Of a stretch of 64,000 bases of DNA, positions 12,656 to 24,141 are shown piece after piece; the stretch's first letter is position 1, and each line of letters starts with the position of its first letter. Source of the stretch: Plantago elongata (Eukaryota > Streptophyta > Magnoliopsida > Lamiales > Plantaginaceae); contig JAYMSP010000213.1 in NCBI GenBank assembly GCA_036897095.1, forward strand, positions 1 through 64,000. Reading direction: 5' to 3'. The notes beneath the pieces were generated by a model. It was not told the origin of the DNA, did no database searches, and saw only the letters and a program-made list of their open reading frames with translations. The position numbers and the translations under genes were made by a program.

Positions 12656-14299
12656 ATGCAAGCATCTCGGCGTCTTAGCAGATCAAACATGTCCAACACA
12701 CTGTGCTATCAGCCTGTCCGTAAATGTGAAGCTTACTCTAATTTCCCACCTTTAAACCACCACCATATGGCAGCCTACATTAACACTAGTGATGTAAGTG
12801 GCAACCAGTTCATTCACGTTTCTGATGACATATATTGTACGCTCGAGTCATCCTCATTGACTATCAACCACACCACATACAATTCACCTTCGACAGTGAG
12901 CTTCTCACCAAGTGAGAGTCCCTTGTCCCAGCAAGAATTTCAATCTTATCCTCCTGATCCCCGTCACACGCACGACACCAACTATGGGTCACCCATCAGC
13001 GGATCTTGCGTGACTGAAGATGTGAATGATTTGAAGCAAAAGTTAAGAGAGCTCGAGGACGTAATGTTGGGCCCTGATATTGATGATATTCTTGAGAGTT
13101 GTGGTACTTCGTTGAATGGGGCTGTAGGGTCAGCTGAAATAGATAGCTGGCGAGAGATGATGGTGGCCATACCCAAAGGCGACTTGAAGCAAATTCTTGT
13201 TGCTTGTGCGAAAGCTGTAGAGAATAACGATTCGTTAACGGCCCAATGGCTTATTTCGGAATTGCGTCAATTAGTGTCAGTTTCTGGTGAACCGATACAG
13301 CGTCTTGGAGCCTACATGTTAGAAGGGCTTGTAGCTAAACTGAATGCTTCCGGAAGTTCAATATATAAATCTTTTAAATGCAAGGAACCTGCAAGCTTTG
13401 AACTTCTCTCATACATGCATATTCTCTACGAGGTCTGTCCTTACTTCAAGTTTGGATACATGTCAGCAAACGGTGCCATTGCGGAAGCAATGAAGGACGA
13501 AGATAAGGTTCACATCGTTGATTTCCAAATTGGTCAGGGGAGCCAATGGATAGCTTTGATTCAGGCTTTTGCAGCCAGGCCTGGAGGGCCGCCTCACATT
13601 CGGATAACAGGCGTTGATGACGTAACTTCGTCTTACGCACGTGGAGGAGGACTAAACATTGTGGGGCGAAGGCTATCTAAGCTAGCCAAAGCATTTAAAG
13701 TTCCTTTTGAATTCCATGGCACTGCTATGTCAGGCTGTGAACTTCGAGCTGAAAATCTCCGGATCCGGCCTGGTGAAGCATTGGCGGTAAATTTTGCATT
13801 CATGTTGCACCACATGCCGGACGAAAGTGTCAGTACAGAAAATCACCGGGACAGACTGTTGAGAATGGTTAAAGGTCTAAATCCCAAAGTGGTGACTTTA
13901 GTCGAGCAAGAGTGCAATACCAACACTGCAGCATTTTATCCTCGGTTTGTTGAAGCTTTAGATTACTATACAGCTATGTTCGAGTCTATAGATGCAAGTC
14001 TACCAAGAGAACACAAAGAGCGTATAAATGTGGAACAGCAATGTTTGGCGAGAGACGTTGTTAACATAATAGCTTGTGAGGGAACGGAGAGAGTGGAGAG
14101 GCATGAACTTCTGGGGAAGTGGAGATGCCGGTTCAAAATGGCAGGTTTCAGTCCATATCCTTTGAGCTCTCTTGTGAATGCAACGATCAAGACATTGCTC
14201 GAGAAGTATTGCGATAAGTATAGGGTTGTTGAAAGAGATGGGGCTGTGTATCTCGGTTGGCTGAATAGAGATTTGGTAGCTGCTTGTGCCTGGAAGTGA
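12656..14299 (+). CDS. GRAS transcription regulator, PAT1 subfamily (SCL1/SCL5/SCL21-like), 547 aa
   Basis: GRAS proteins are plant nuclear co-regulators; the PAT1 branch takes part in phytochrome A signalling and stress responses. The N-terminal ~165 residues are variable and Ser/His-rich, with a conserved ELEDVMLGPD block near 145. The GRAS domain fills the rest: LHR1 starting at GDLKQILVACAKAVENNDSL; the VHIVDFQIGQGSQW (VHIID) block; LHR2; the PFYRE-like region with NTNTAAFYPRFVEALDYYTA; and a SAW motif ending GWLNRDLVAACAWK, which is typical of the PAT1 group. The frame is a single uninterrupted exon, usual for the family, and length is normal (about 490-600 aa). The frame is open a little upstream but has no ATG there, so 12656 is chosen. 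All blocks look intact, and the gene appears functional. The exact orthologue within the PAT1 branch is inference. Confidence 0.95.
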   Translation: MQASRRLSRSNMSNTLCYQPVRKCEAYSNFPPLNHHHMAAYINTSDVSGNQFIHVSDDIYCTLESSSLTINHTTYNSPSTVSFSPSESPLSQQEFQSYPPDPRHTHDTNYGSPISGSCVTEDVNDLKQKLRELEDVMLGPDIDDILESCGTSLNGAVGSAEIDSWREMMVAIPKGDLKQILVACAKAVENNDSLTAQWLISELRQLVSVSGEPIQRLGAYMLEGLVAKLNASGSSIYKSFKCKEPASFELLSYMHILYEVCPYFKFGYMSANGAIAEAMKDEDKVHIVDFQIGQGSQWIALIQAFAARPGGPPHIRITGVDDVTSSYARGGGLNIVGRRLSKLAKAFKVPFEFHGTAMSGCELRAENLRIRPGEALAVNFAFMLHHMPDESVSTENHRDRLLRMVKGLNPKVVTLVEQECNTNTAAFYPRFVEALDYYTAMFESIDASLPREHKERINVEQQCLARDVVNIIACEGTERVERHELLGKWRCRFKMAGFSPYPLSSLVNATIKTLLEKYCDKYRVVERDGAVYLGWLNRDLVAACAWK

Positions 14300-15097
14300 C
14301 AACTCCTGCACGTGCAGTGGGATTCGCTGTTCTCTTGCTTTTCATTACAATAAATTACGACGCTTTGCTCTGTTAAGTAAGCATGTTAACTAGCTCACGG
14401 TTCCAATATGGGGTCTTAACAGGGTTCAGAAGGTCACAAAGGACCAGCTGAAGTGTCGAACAGCTTTGCAACTGTGAAATGCCGTTGCACAATATGGTAA
14501 TCCGGTTCTTTTATCGGTTTTCAGCTTACCATTATGATGTGGGAAGAGAGAATTTGTGAGCTAATGTTAGGATGATGACTGTGAACAGTTGCTAAGCGTA
14601 TAACCATGTAGTGATTTGCCCTAAAAATATTTACTTGTACTTTTTGTTCCAAGATGGTAGATTTGTGTTACTACTTACTTTTTCCCAGTTTGCTGTTATT
14701 CCATGTTCTGTCGTCCATGCTGAACTTAACTAGCCGATTAGTACCGATTAGTCTCAATTTAGCAGTAGCTTATCAACTAAATGAGATTATTTTTATAATA
14801 AATCTATTATTACGTGAACGCGCAACTATTAGCTGATAAATTTTGAAAAGGAAAAGAAAGCTCGATGATTTGTTTTTACTATGTATCGATTCAGCTAGCT
14901 TGTTAAACATGAAGATAACATTTGTAAGGAAGTAAATAAAAATCCATTCATTAAAATCTATTACCTGACTATCTCAATATTAATGTTTAAAGATCCATAT
15001 CAGGCAAATGAGTGAACATAATAACATTATGCATGAAATCTGCAAAACAGAATCACATGATTGATTGTAAATGATCTCAACTTCAAATTCAAGACAC
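14300..15097. other. 3' flank of the GRAS gene and promoter region of the next gene
   Basis: The first few hundred bases are probably the GRAS 3' untranslated region; the remainder is AT-rich promoter for the small secreted peptide gene. No other gene is seen. Confidence 0.5.
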
Positions 15098-15105
15098 TAT
15101 AAATA
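15098..15105 (+). promoter_or_regulatory. TATA box (TATAAATA)
   Basis: A consensus TATAAATA lies 81 nt before the ATG at 15179, a standard spacing for a plant core promoter with a ~45-nt leader. Confidence 0.65.
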
Positions 15106-15178
15106 GCCTCCTCGATCAGCATTAGTAGAATCATTCATTCATTCAGGAAAACAGAACAAAATTCTCTGATTTGTTAAG

Positions 15179-15379
15179 ATGGCAGCAGCAAAAGGAGCTT
15201 TGATTGTGATTATGCTGATGGCACTATTTGTGTTTGCTGCAAATGCAGATTGCATCACCTGCATTCACGATTGCTTCCAACCGAGGTTCGATGCAGCTTG
15301 CCTCCAAAAGTGTGTCACCACTTGTTTAACTCACATTGTTCCTCCGGTTGTACCTGCACCGCCTCCTCGCCAATACTGA
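15179..15379 (+). CDS. Small secreted cysteine-rich peptide, 66 aa
   Basis: The protein has a clear signal peptide (residues 1-23, hydrophobic core LIVIMLMALFVFAA, cleavage likely after NA). The mature peptide is about 43 residues with six cysteines spaced C-x2-C-x3-C-x9-C-x3-C-x3-C, ending in a proline-rich tail (PPVVPAPPPRQY). Two C-x3-C pairs facing each other resemble the alpha-hairpinin arrangement of antimicrobial plant peptides, with an extra outer cysteine pair. I do not recognise it as a named family. The ATG is the first in the transcript expected from the TATA box at 15098, and the codon after it is GCA, as in many abundant secreted plant proteins. Likely extracellular, in defence or signalling. 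It does not resemble the cysteine-rich peptide at 2668 in spacing. Confidence 0.7.
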   Translation: MAAAKGALIVIMLMALFVFAANADCITCIHDCFQPRFDAACLQKCVTTCLTHIVPPVVPAPPPRQY

Positions 15380-15627
15380 TCGATGAGCTTTTCCTCGACT
15401 GTGTCGTTTCATTTCGTTTTCCATATGTGCAAGGTGTAATTTCATGAATGCTGCTTCTAATAGAAGATTATTTTCTAATATTCTCTGTTATCTTTGTTTT
15501 CATATTTCAACAATTCAGAAATTCAGTGTTAAACAGATAACAAGTCATGCCATTGCTGCCTATCAGAGTAGTATTTATAAATGAAAAGGAATCTAAAGCA
15601 TGAACATACATGAATTGAGAAAAATCA

Positions 15628-16134
15628 TCAATATAACATATTAAGGCAACACACTGTCAATACTGTGCCAGAAGAGTTGCGTGCTACCACACCGATACCT
15701 GCTGAGTTTGTTTCGCTTGAGATAGATGCATCGACATTGATTTTTAATTGTCGCTCCAATCGGTGGTACCCAAACTGAAGTAGGTGCAGGAGGTCTTGTA
15801 GGATGAAAGTGCTGTTTAGCCAGCTTGTATCGACTTCTGTAGCCCCCAGCAAACGAGGCCAACTCTGGTGGATGCACCTTGCCATGTACAATCGAATTCC
15901 GATGGTTCCATACACACCTGACCATGTTATGCGCAAGTGCTTGAACTGATCAGCACTAAGCATCTCAGTAGCAGTGTACGGCTGGGATAGCTCCTGATTG
16001 ATAGAACGATCGACTTTAGTTCTCATAGTTCGAACCACTGCCTCAATTTGCTCTTCTGAGAAATAATCCTTTGAGATTTCACCCATTCGCCCCAGGTCTT
16101 GCTGCAACATACCCCCACTGTCTCGCAAACCCAA
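15628..16134 (-). mobile_element. LINE (non-LTR retrotransposon) ORF2 relic, internally deleted
   Basis: The minus-strand frame begins with GLRDSGGMLQQDLGRMGEIS and DYFSEEQIEAV, the conserved linker between endonuclease and reverse transcriptase in plant L1-type ORF2. It ends with LKINVDASISSETNSAGIGV followed by VARNSSGTVL, the start of the plant RNase H domain. The reverse transcriptase palm and the zinc-binding region that should lie between are missing, so the copy has a large internal deletion, and the RNase H is cut short. It cannot encode an active enzyme. Boundaries are those of the open frame; the true element ends are not visible. The C-terminal residues before the stop (LTVCCLNMLY) no longer match the family. 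Confidence 0.8.
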
Positions 16135-16718
16135 TATATAACTCCGACTCGCCCTTTTTTACGCCTAAGCATGAAAGAACCTCGTATTCCGGTCACCTCC
16201 CGCTAACCACTTTAAGAGTGTTTGGTGTAAGACTTAAAGTTCAAGAAACCGAGTTAAAAACATTTTAAATATTTATGTGAGTCAAAGTTTTAATTCTATA
16301 TCAATCAAACCCTGAACCTTAGCCCTTTGTTTCTGTAATGTTTCTTCTTTATAAAATTTCCTCCAAATTCTTCCTTAATGATTTTTCCCATCTCTATCAT
16401 GTTTGATATGTTTGACGTAGAACTGCAATTCAGTTTTGTTACGTTTTTATCTAAAACCACACATAAAAACTCAATTCGAATTCAAATAATTCAACTCCAA
16501 TTCTATACAAAACAATCACAAATTGACTCCAATTTCAGAAATTGATTTCCGTTTCTGCAGCCGGATTATATGCCGATTGAAAATAGGAAGATCGATGGAT
16601 TAAGGAAAGTAATTCCTAATTAGTAACGAATTCGGATTCTTTACTTGGATTAATCCTAATCATAAATGGAATTATTTCGTAGTTCTATTCGTTCTTAAAC
16701 ACCATCTTATATCATATC
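16135..16718. other. Intergenic, upstream of the B3 gene
   Basis: AT-rich, with no gene seen. It presumably includes the promoter of the B3 gene downstream. Confidence 0.5.
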
Positions 16719-16726
16719 TATATATA
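16719..16726 (+). promoter_or_regulatory. TATA-like sequence upstream of the B3 gene
   Basis: TATATATA-type sequence about 130 nt upstream of the ATG at 16857. The surrounding AT-richness lowers certainty. Confidence 0.35.
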
Positions 16727-16856
16727 CACATATCAATACATCATACTGCAACACATGTATCTCTTCATTCCAAGTTTATCATACATACTTACCACACAAT
16801 AACAGCTAACTAGGTTCGTCTAATCGCCCAGGTCTAATCTTACGTAGATAATAGAG

Positions 16857-17693
16857 ATGGATGATCCGTTTCAAAAAAATAAAAATATAGTGATGGATGA
16901 TGATGATGATGATGATAGCGACTCGGATGGCTTCGAAGACTTGGATGAACTTACAGAGATGGATGAGGATGATAGCGACTCGGCTGGCTTAGATGAAGTT
17001 ACAGTTCGCCTTATGAATGTTGGTTTATATCTGCAGCATCCTCGTTCGCACAACTCACACATCTCATACCGTACATTCATGGAGCGGGGCTCAACTAGTT
17101 CAAATATTGCACCCGCCCCCTCCTACCCACCTGTCTCTTTGTTCGGACAAGGAAGAACTATATCAGACATTGCAACTGCCGGGGCTAGTACTTCTTCAAC
17201 TGTTCCTCAAGTTGAAAATCCAGTTCAGGAGGAACCCGGGATTCATTGGGACATCACGAAACGACTTACTAACTGTGACGTTCAATTACAGGTGCCTAGG
17301 CTCTTTATTCCCAAGGAGAAGGCTGAGCCGCTTAAGGAATATTTTCACAACATGGATTTTTCGCTTGTTGGTACAGATATTGATGTTTATGATGTTGAAA
17401 CTGAAGAGATTAACGTTCTAAGGCTCGCAATATGGAATGACGGATCGTTAGTGCTAAAGGGAAATTGGAAACACGCGTTTGTGACGAGGAGACGCCTTAA
17501 GCCAAACGATGAGATAGGGCTCAAGTGGGATGCTGAGAATGCAATATTAATGTTTTCGGTACTCCATAGGAGTGATTCGATTATGAGAACGAAGTACAAC
17601 TCAGTTGGTAAAATACATAGCCTTCAACTCCATCGACTCCAATCAAGTAGTTGTTTCAAAAAAACCAAAAAGAAAAAGGGAAAAAAGAAGTGA
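16857..17693 (+). CDS. B3-domain-like DNA-binding protein, 278 aa
   Basis: The N-terminal ~55 residues are strongly acidic (runs of Asp and Asp-Ser). A Ser/Pro-rich linker follows (about 70-125), then a single B3-type fold at about 130-240: WDITKRLTNCDVQ, QVPRLFIPKEKAEPL, LAIWNDGSLVLKGNWKHAFV, then RRLKPNDEIGLKWDAENAIL. The KGNWKHAFV and LKPNDEIGLKWD blocks correspond to the last strands of plant B3 domains. The tail is lysine-rich (KKTKKKKGKKK) and may be a nuclear localisation signal. The domain most resembles the divergent At1g05920-like B3 group rather than ARF, ABI3 or RAV proteins; targets are unknown. A single exon is sufficient. A second Met at codon 13 could also serve as start. Confidence 0.75.
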   Translation: MDDPFQKNKNIVMDDDDDDDSDSDGFEDLDELTEMDEDDSDSAGLDEVTVRLMNVGLYLQHPRSHNSHISYRTFMERGSTSSNIAPAPSYPPVSLFGQGRTISDIATAGASTSSTVPQVENPVQEEPGIHWDITKRLTNCDVQLQVPRLFIPKEKAEPLKEYFHNMDFSLVGTDIDVYDVETEEINVLRLAIWNDGSLVLKGNWKHAFVTRRRLKPNDEIGLKWDAENAILMFSVLHRSDSIMRTKYNSVGKIHSLQLHRLQSSSCFKKTKKKKGKKK

Positions 17694-18124
17694 TTCGATT
17701 GTAGGAAAGAGTATCAATAATATTGTTATTGCATAAATTATGAATGTTCAATTTTTAATTTATTTCCTGGATCCTGTTTTTTTCATGTGTTCTGTATATA
17801 CTTGAAAAATGATGGCTCCAAGCCACCCAGAATGAATGTTGCACAATGGAAAGAAAACATGGAACATTATAACTTTCATCTTGACTAGCTTCTGCAGAAC
17901 GAATGTTGAAATTTTCGACTGCCTGCAAACAATTACAGGGTTTCAACTTTCAACCCCAAGTGTCAACAACCCTTACTTAGGCCTTACCTAGTTTAATTAA
18001 ACTTCCAAAGCCTGACAACAACAATACAATAATGTATGTTTAAGAAAGATAAATATAACAAGATTATTCGAGATATAATCAACTATTCTTTAACTGGAGA
18101 GCATCTGGTTCTGTATCGTCCTTC

Positions 18125-21100
18125 TCAGCTTTTGGTGCTAATATGGACAACCATTTCAAGGCCAACAGGTTTGGTTTCTTCTGATATGGACATGGGATCT
18201 GCATCTGTTGGCATCACATCATTAGCATCGGCGGTGCCTACAGTATTTTGGTTTCCCATCCTGGAAGGGGGGGTGTCATGTGAATGTTGCCCTTCGTACG
18301 TTGCAATAACTACACTTGGATCATGTGAAGCTCTTTCGACATGTTTCTTAACAGTGCAGCCAGTGTAGGAACACCTGTAATAACTCCTGCATAGCATAAA
18401 TAGACAGAATTAGGGTGAGTGGAGTTGTTTTAGTTCTATAAGAGATGATACCAAAACAGACTCGATGTTCCTTGTTCCGACATGACAAAACAGACTCGGT
18501 GCTCCTACCTCCATTCCATTATCAGCTTCTTAAAGAGCTACTTTAGAAGTATAATTTAAGTATGTAAAACTATTAAAGTAGTAGTTTGTGTGTGGTAACT
18601 TATATTCATATAGTTGTAAACGTGTGATAAAGTAAGAATCGGAATAAAATAATGATAAAATAGAAAAGAGAAATAATAAAGAATTAATGGGAATAAAGAT
18701 TTTTAATTCATGAGTTAGAAAGTTTCTAATGGAAATTGCTCCCAAACTATAATAAATTCAGAACACAAAAAAAAGGTAGTCAGAAAGTTATTAATTAGAC
18801 AGAAAGAACACTTCTATGAATTTATATCTTCAATAAGAGTAGAATGGATTCTACAAAAAATAAATAAGAGTAGAATGGAAGTAAGAAGTTTATTAGCATT
18901 TATTTGGTTCAAACTCCAAAAGGCAAGAATTAGGCCGCACACAGCCTCCTTTCATGTAGCAAGTAGCAACTAAAACTGGTCACACAAATAAATCACAGCA
19001 GGATATGACAATTAGCATCGGGCATGCAATTTAAGTGTACAATTAAGTAAGAACTGTTACAAATAATGAATTGTAAATTTGATGGCCTTATCGGCATTCG
19101 ACACTTTATTGTTTTCCAACAAATGAACAACTCACACGACTACTTTACAGCCCATTTACGTTTCAAGAAACAAGATTCCTCGTTCCTTCCATTATCACGA
19201 CAGAAAAACCAAGACTATCACTGCATACACCAGGCATGTAAAAAGACTACAGTTTCTTGTGGGAATTGTGCTCCAACTAAACTACAGACTGAAACGTAAA
19301 ACTGTAAAGGAATTGAGGGTACATGGTCAGAAGTGATAGCTGACAGGCTTAGTTCTCAGATACTCATATGATTTCCTTGTTTTTCTGTTTTTGTACCTTG
19401 ACTTACAGATTGGTGCAAGGCCGAGTAATTGTGCTACTCAGAGCAAGGTGGTGCAAGGGATGAAAAATCATCTTTGGGTTCAGATAAAACATACCGGTTT
19501 TAGTGGAAAAACTGTCACGGCCATGGTGCTTCTCTCTTGGATTAAACGGGAGATTATTTGTTTTCCTTAAGAGGAAGGGGGTCCAGATTGGAAGTGAGCG
19601 ATTAAGTCAAGGCTAATGCGGCTCTTTTACGGAAAATTATTGGAGATTGTTGTCAGGTGGCGAAAGGTTATCAGTGGATACAATCATGTCAAAATGTGGT
19701 ATTTTGTAAGATAGGTGGAGGGATTTCTTTTCAAGGGGTAGGAAAGGTAGAGGCAAGTTGTCCTCATGCTGGAGAGATTTAGCTAAGATGGGAAAGGTAA
19801 ATGAGTGGCATGTGAAAGTCTGGAGGGAGTTGGAGTTTCTTAAACAGTAAACGTTTTTGACATTACAATTGTGTAGGTTTGGATCTCTAAAGGGGCTTTT
19901 GTGGTTTTGCCTAGCCTCTTCTTCAATATGGAGTTATGATTATGAATTGCTTTGTAGCACTGAGGGAAGGGAATGGTGAGAGTGGAAATGGCAATGGAGA
20001 AACTATTTTTGTTATATGGAAAATTATTTTGCATTGGAACTTATTTCTTTGTTCTCCCACCAGTTAAAACTAATCAGTGTATATTGGAAACAGAAGCAGA
20101 GATAAACCTCCTAAGGAGAGGAGCTTTTAGTGCATCAAGCCCAATAAATTGTTCTTTTTTGTAATCGGGCTTTTGGGATCTACATGGAACATTCTTTTTT
20201 TGGTGAGGAGTTAAAGTAGGCGAAGGTAAAACCTCTGAAGTCTGAACACTTAGTCCCATACATGATTCTTCTTCGAAAGGTAACACGATTGAACGAATAT
20301 CAATATGGCAAGGAATTTGGAATATTTGGAAGCTGTGAAATAGTATGATCTTTGAAATCTTAAATTCAATTGGATAACTTTCGGGAAAGGTGAAATACCA
20401 AGTTAAATCATGCTTTTAAAAACCAATCTTCAATTGCATATTTTCTTTTTGTGACAGTGACGGGAACCCTCCCTGTACTTAAAGGGTTCAGATTGATGTA
20501 TCACTTTGATAAGCTTTTCTAGTGCTGGCGCTCTTAATGAATCCTTTTCGCTTCTTCAAAAGAAAAGGTGTTCAACTTCGTTGAAATTTAATAAAAGTAT
20601 TTAATTAAATTCAGTGTGACATTTAGCTTGATTTAGAAAAGTTAGCAGCACCCAATCTAAGTTACCTAAATCAAACATTTCATGCAAAAATATTTCCCAG
20701 TAAGTTAACACATAAATATCAGCAAATTTTAGCAAAAGCATCATCAACCCTATTTGTTAGTTCTCTCAAACTTTCCCCAGCTTCAAACTTAATTCCTAAC
20801 ACCACCATCACTTTAATCGGGAATCATAATTTTGAATTCCCCCTCACCACTATGGAAGTATCATGGCACAGAACAATATCACCTGACCTAACTTAAAAAG
20901 AGTCCATCCAGCTCCACACCAGGATTATGTTCTAAGAGATTAAGTGATTGTCCAGGTGCTAGGTTACATGTGGATATCACTAAGTGACAGTTTGCAAATT
21001 ATTTTTTCAGGCAGAGTGGCTATTTTATAGCAAAAGAACAAATTTTTCATGATTTTGCAATTTTAGCTTTTGCTAATTTCCAGCTTTAAAAACCCCTGCT

Positions 21101-24082
21101 TCTGCTATAGTTGATTCTCAGATTCATTATATTCAATGTCAAACCTTTTTGGCATTTCAGTTAAATAACTTTGGATATGTAACCAAAAATCAAATAAATA
21201 CTAAGAATGACAGTTGTCATGTTGCCGTAAATGGTCAAGTTTACATGATCCGCAATAACAAATACTACAATCTAACATTTTTTCCGAACCAATTAACCTA
21301 ACACACTGATTAGTATTACTAACAGTATCCAACTCCTGATAAGTAACCAAACATGAAATAATTAACTCCAAAAATAACATAATCCAACTTCAACTATTTA
21401 ATCTCCTACAAAGTAGTGCTCCCTCTATCCCTGTTCAATTGTATACGTATGCCTTTGGATTGGTATTTTAGAAGCTTTGTATATTGTGTGTTTATTGGTT
21501 TAGTTGGTAGGACCCACCAATAAAGGTGTGAGATAAAGATTGCCAAATAAGGAATCTTATTTATAATTGATTTCTGAAGGACAAAAATGGAGTACGAAAA
21601 GAATTGATTGGGATGGAGTACAAACTTCAACCATATGATGCCTTACATTAATGTGTTATAGCAATATCAGCAGAACACCCTCCCACGTGACCTCTCTACT
21701 ATTGGCATTGTGGGCTAACCTCCTGAAGAAGCTAGTCCCACGAGTAAGCCTCAGATTTTTCCGATCTCAGTTCATGATTAGGGGAATAGATCTCCTATCT
21801 AATAGAAAGAGGTATTGGCTTGCAAACCGGTTCAAAAGGGTTTGGAGGACTAAAATTTGCAATAAAAAAACATATTAGGCCTACTATTTAGTCTAATACA
21901 ATACTACTAGAGAAACCAAATGAGGCCTAATGGTCCTAGTTACATATATTTCGTCTTTAGAGAGCCTTTCTACAAATTTATCTTGATGCAAGTCATTCAT
22001 TGGTATGTGCAAGATATGGAGTCTCTTGTGTCTAGATGCTAGTTTTCTATTCAACAACATGAATTAAAAGATTATGTTACCTTGGGTTTGGGTTTCCTTT
22101 GACCAATTTCTGCCCATATTTCCGCCACCTGTATCCATCATTCACTAAATCGACAGCGCTCAGAGTTTGCACAATATGTCTAGACTCAGTATTAGGTTTA
22201 TCCAGCAGATCAGCATTTACAGCAATATTTTCTCTTTTTCTGTAGCAAATGGCATTAGCACACACAGGCAGATCTATTAGTCTGTGAATATGGGTATAAT
22301 AAGGAAAAAAAATTATTCTGATTGAAGAACATACTGCTTTTTAGGATCAGGATAATGAATTTTCTCTCTACTATCATCGTTTTGCATGTGAACTGGTCCT
22401 GTTACACCAGCACAACTTCTAATAACAGTGGATTGCCTTGAGGATTCTGTTGGTTCTGAGTTTTGACGTGGGTTCCATTGTACAATTACTGGAGGGTCAG
22501 CCTCAGCTAAGAGGTCATAGAACAAAATTAGTAACCATGCAAAAGATTTAAACTAATCCAAATCAGAACTAGCAATGTGATCATCATACTTACACTTCGA
22601 GGGAGTCACAACATGCGTTTCTGGTGTTTGCACTAGAAAACTAGAGGTTACAGGAGTGTTGTGTAGTTTAGGATGCTGATGTGTCCCAAGATACTTGACA
22701 TCTGTATTGTTCCCATCATGCGATCTCTCTACTTGTTTTTTCGCCTCGCAACTGGGGTAAGTACATCTGTAATAGCTCCGAACAAACGAGTTTCCTTTTA
22801 TAAGCTTCTGCCCATATTTTCTCCAATTATAGCCATCATCTAATCCTCTCTCTAGTAATTTCGGAGAGCTCTCAGCAGTACATTGTGACCCATGAACTCC
22901 AGGATCTGGGTTCCGTCTTGGTTGCAACTTCTCGACTTTCTCAAAGTTTTGGGAATATGAGAAACTTTTTTGACCAGATTGTGATATGGGGACCACAGTA
23001 ATTGGACTGCTGATCTCTAGCAGGTTCTCTGAGGCTATCTCACTTTTTATAGAAGTATCCTCTGCATCGTAGCACACTACTGCAAGATGTTCAGCATCTA
23101 AGCTCTGTTCAGGCTGTGAATCCATAGCCCTGGGTTCTTCTTTAGGTCTATTGGGCAATTTATGAGGGATATCACGAAAAATAGCACCTTGATCAGATTG
23201 GTCACTACAACCAGCAGCATCAATGTTACGTCTTGGTTGCAATTTCTCCAACGCTTTCTCGGGCATGATTGAGTGGGCCAAATTTTGTTGGTTAAGTTTT
23301 GACATAGGCTCTCCTTTGATAATTTTCTCTGGCAACAATGAACCTGCAGCCTTATTTTTCTCGATGGACAAGACTTTTCCTCCATCAAGCATTACAACTA
23401 AATCCGGACTCTGCTCCGACTTTAGACTATCAGGAGACTCTAGATTGTCAGGTGAAACTCTTACTGGTACTGCACAATAATTACCACCTCCATCAGGTTG
23501 AGACCTATGGCCCATAGTATCAGGGTTCTGCTCTGGCTGCAGTTTTTCCAAAGATTTGTCATGGTTCATAAGATGTGAGCATGTGGATTGAGTAGATTGA
23601 GGTGTAACCACCCGCGGACCCAAAATTGGTTTTTGCAAAAGCACACCTGAGTCGTTGTTACCTAAATGTAACCTTTCTTCCTTTTGGAATTCTGATACAT
23701 CATGTACAGAACCAGAGCTTTGTCTATGATGTAAATCATCAGGCTCTTGTTTGATTTCTGGACAGACTCCATCCAGTGGTGATGAATCACCACCATTCTC
23801 TTGGTTGACATCATCCCGATGATTTATTTTATGCAAGTCCCTAGCTATTTTCCCAGAGATAAGAGGTGTTCCTGCTGCTTCTTGATTATCCACTGATACT
23901 TCTGACTTCACATCAGGAGCCACTCTATTCTTCTGTTCACTACATTCTCTATCCACGTATGTTGGTGTGTAGTCAGGTTTCAGGTTTGTTTCAAGTTCAT
24001 TAAATTCAGTTTCAGGTTCCTGCTTCTGGTCCAATTTTTTGGAAGAAACAGAAGCAGACATGTCTTCTCTCACTGTACCCAT
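18125..24082 (-). CDS. Group I WRKY transcription factor (two WRKY domains), WRKY1-like, 707 aa, four coding exons
   Basis: Coding exons on the minus strand are 24082-22594, 22506-22335, 22281-22081 and 18386-18125. All junctions are GT-AG and phases add up to 708 codons including stop. WRKY domain 1 has WRKYGQK at residues 420-426 and a C-x4-C...HxH zinc site (CTYPSC...HQH). WRKY domain 2 has WRKYGQK at 606-612, is split by the conserved intron inside the PR|SYYRC codon, and has CSYTGC...HSH. Two domains define group I; linker sequences resemble the Arabidopsis WRKY1 group. The long N-terminal region is acidic, with an EKLQP-(R/E)-x-N motif repeated near residues 179, 279 and 384. Intron 3 is ~3.7 kb and carries transposon remnants. 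The start at 24082 is the first ATG after a probable acceptor (TTGTCAG just upstream), so a leader intron is likely. The C-terminus after domain 2 is shorter than in Arabidopsis WRKY1. It would bind W-boxes (TTGACY). Confidence 0.9.
18505..18760. mobile_element. Possible decayed MITE in WRKY intron 3
   Basis: Starts with TACCTCCATTCCATTATCAG and contains GTTAGAAAGTTTCTAA near its right side. The same motif occurs in the element-like sequence at about 54595-54800, whose left end is TACTCCCTCCTCCGGTCGAT. The two look like diverged members of one Stowaway-like family, but the right termini are not clear. Confidence 0.35.
19380..20585 (+). mobile_element. Probable LINE remnant inside WRKY intron 3
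   Basis: The block is less AT-rich than the rest of the intron. One frame near 19765-19850 reads [20 protein letters not shown], resembling the region near the end of plant L1 ORF2 just before the zinc-binding domain. Further on, about 20470-20580, a non-coding stretch ending in an AAAAGAAAAGG tract resembles a LINE 3' end. Frames are heavily broken, so this is an old insertion. Orientation is opposite to the WRKY gene. Boundaries are approximate. Confidence 0.4.
21414..21620. mobile_element. Stowaway-like MITE in WRKY intron 3
   Basis: The left end GCTCCCTCTATCCCTGTTC and right end (reverse complement ACTCCATCCCAATCAATTC) form imperfect inverted repeats, with TA at both boundaries. It is about 200 bp and non-coding; a 74-codon open frame across it is a chance frame. 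Confidence 0.6.
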
Positions 24083-24141
24083 TGTAGTAACATAGGACAC
24101 CGTCAATTGATCTGACAACAATAGAATAATAGTTAGTCTTA

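Noticed and set aside
12982-14311. Several minus-strand open frames overlapping the GRAS gene
   Set aside because: They are shadows of the strongly conserved plus-strand GRAS coding sequence and have no domains of their own.
15250-15447. Second open frame overlapping the cysteine-rich peptide
   Set aside because: Lacks a signal peptide and family features; the frame with signal peptide, TATA box and regular cysteines is preferred.
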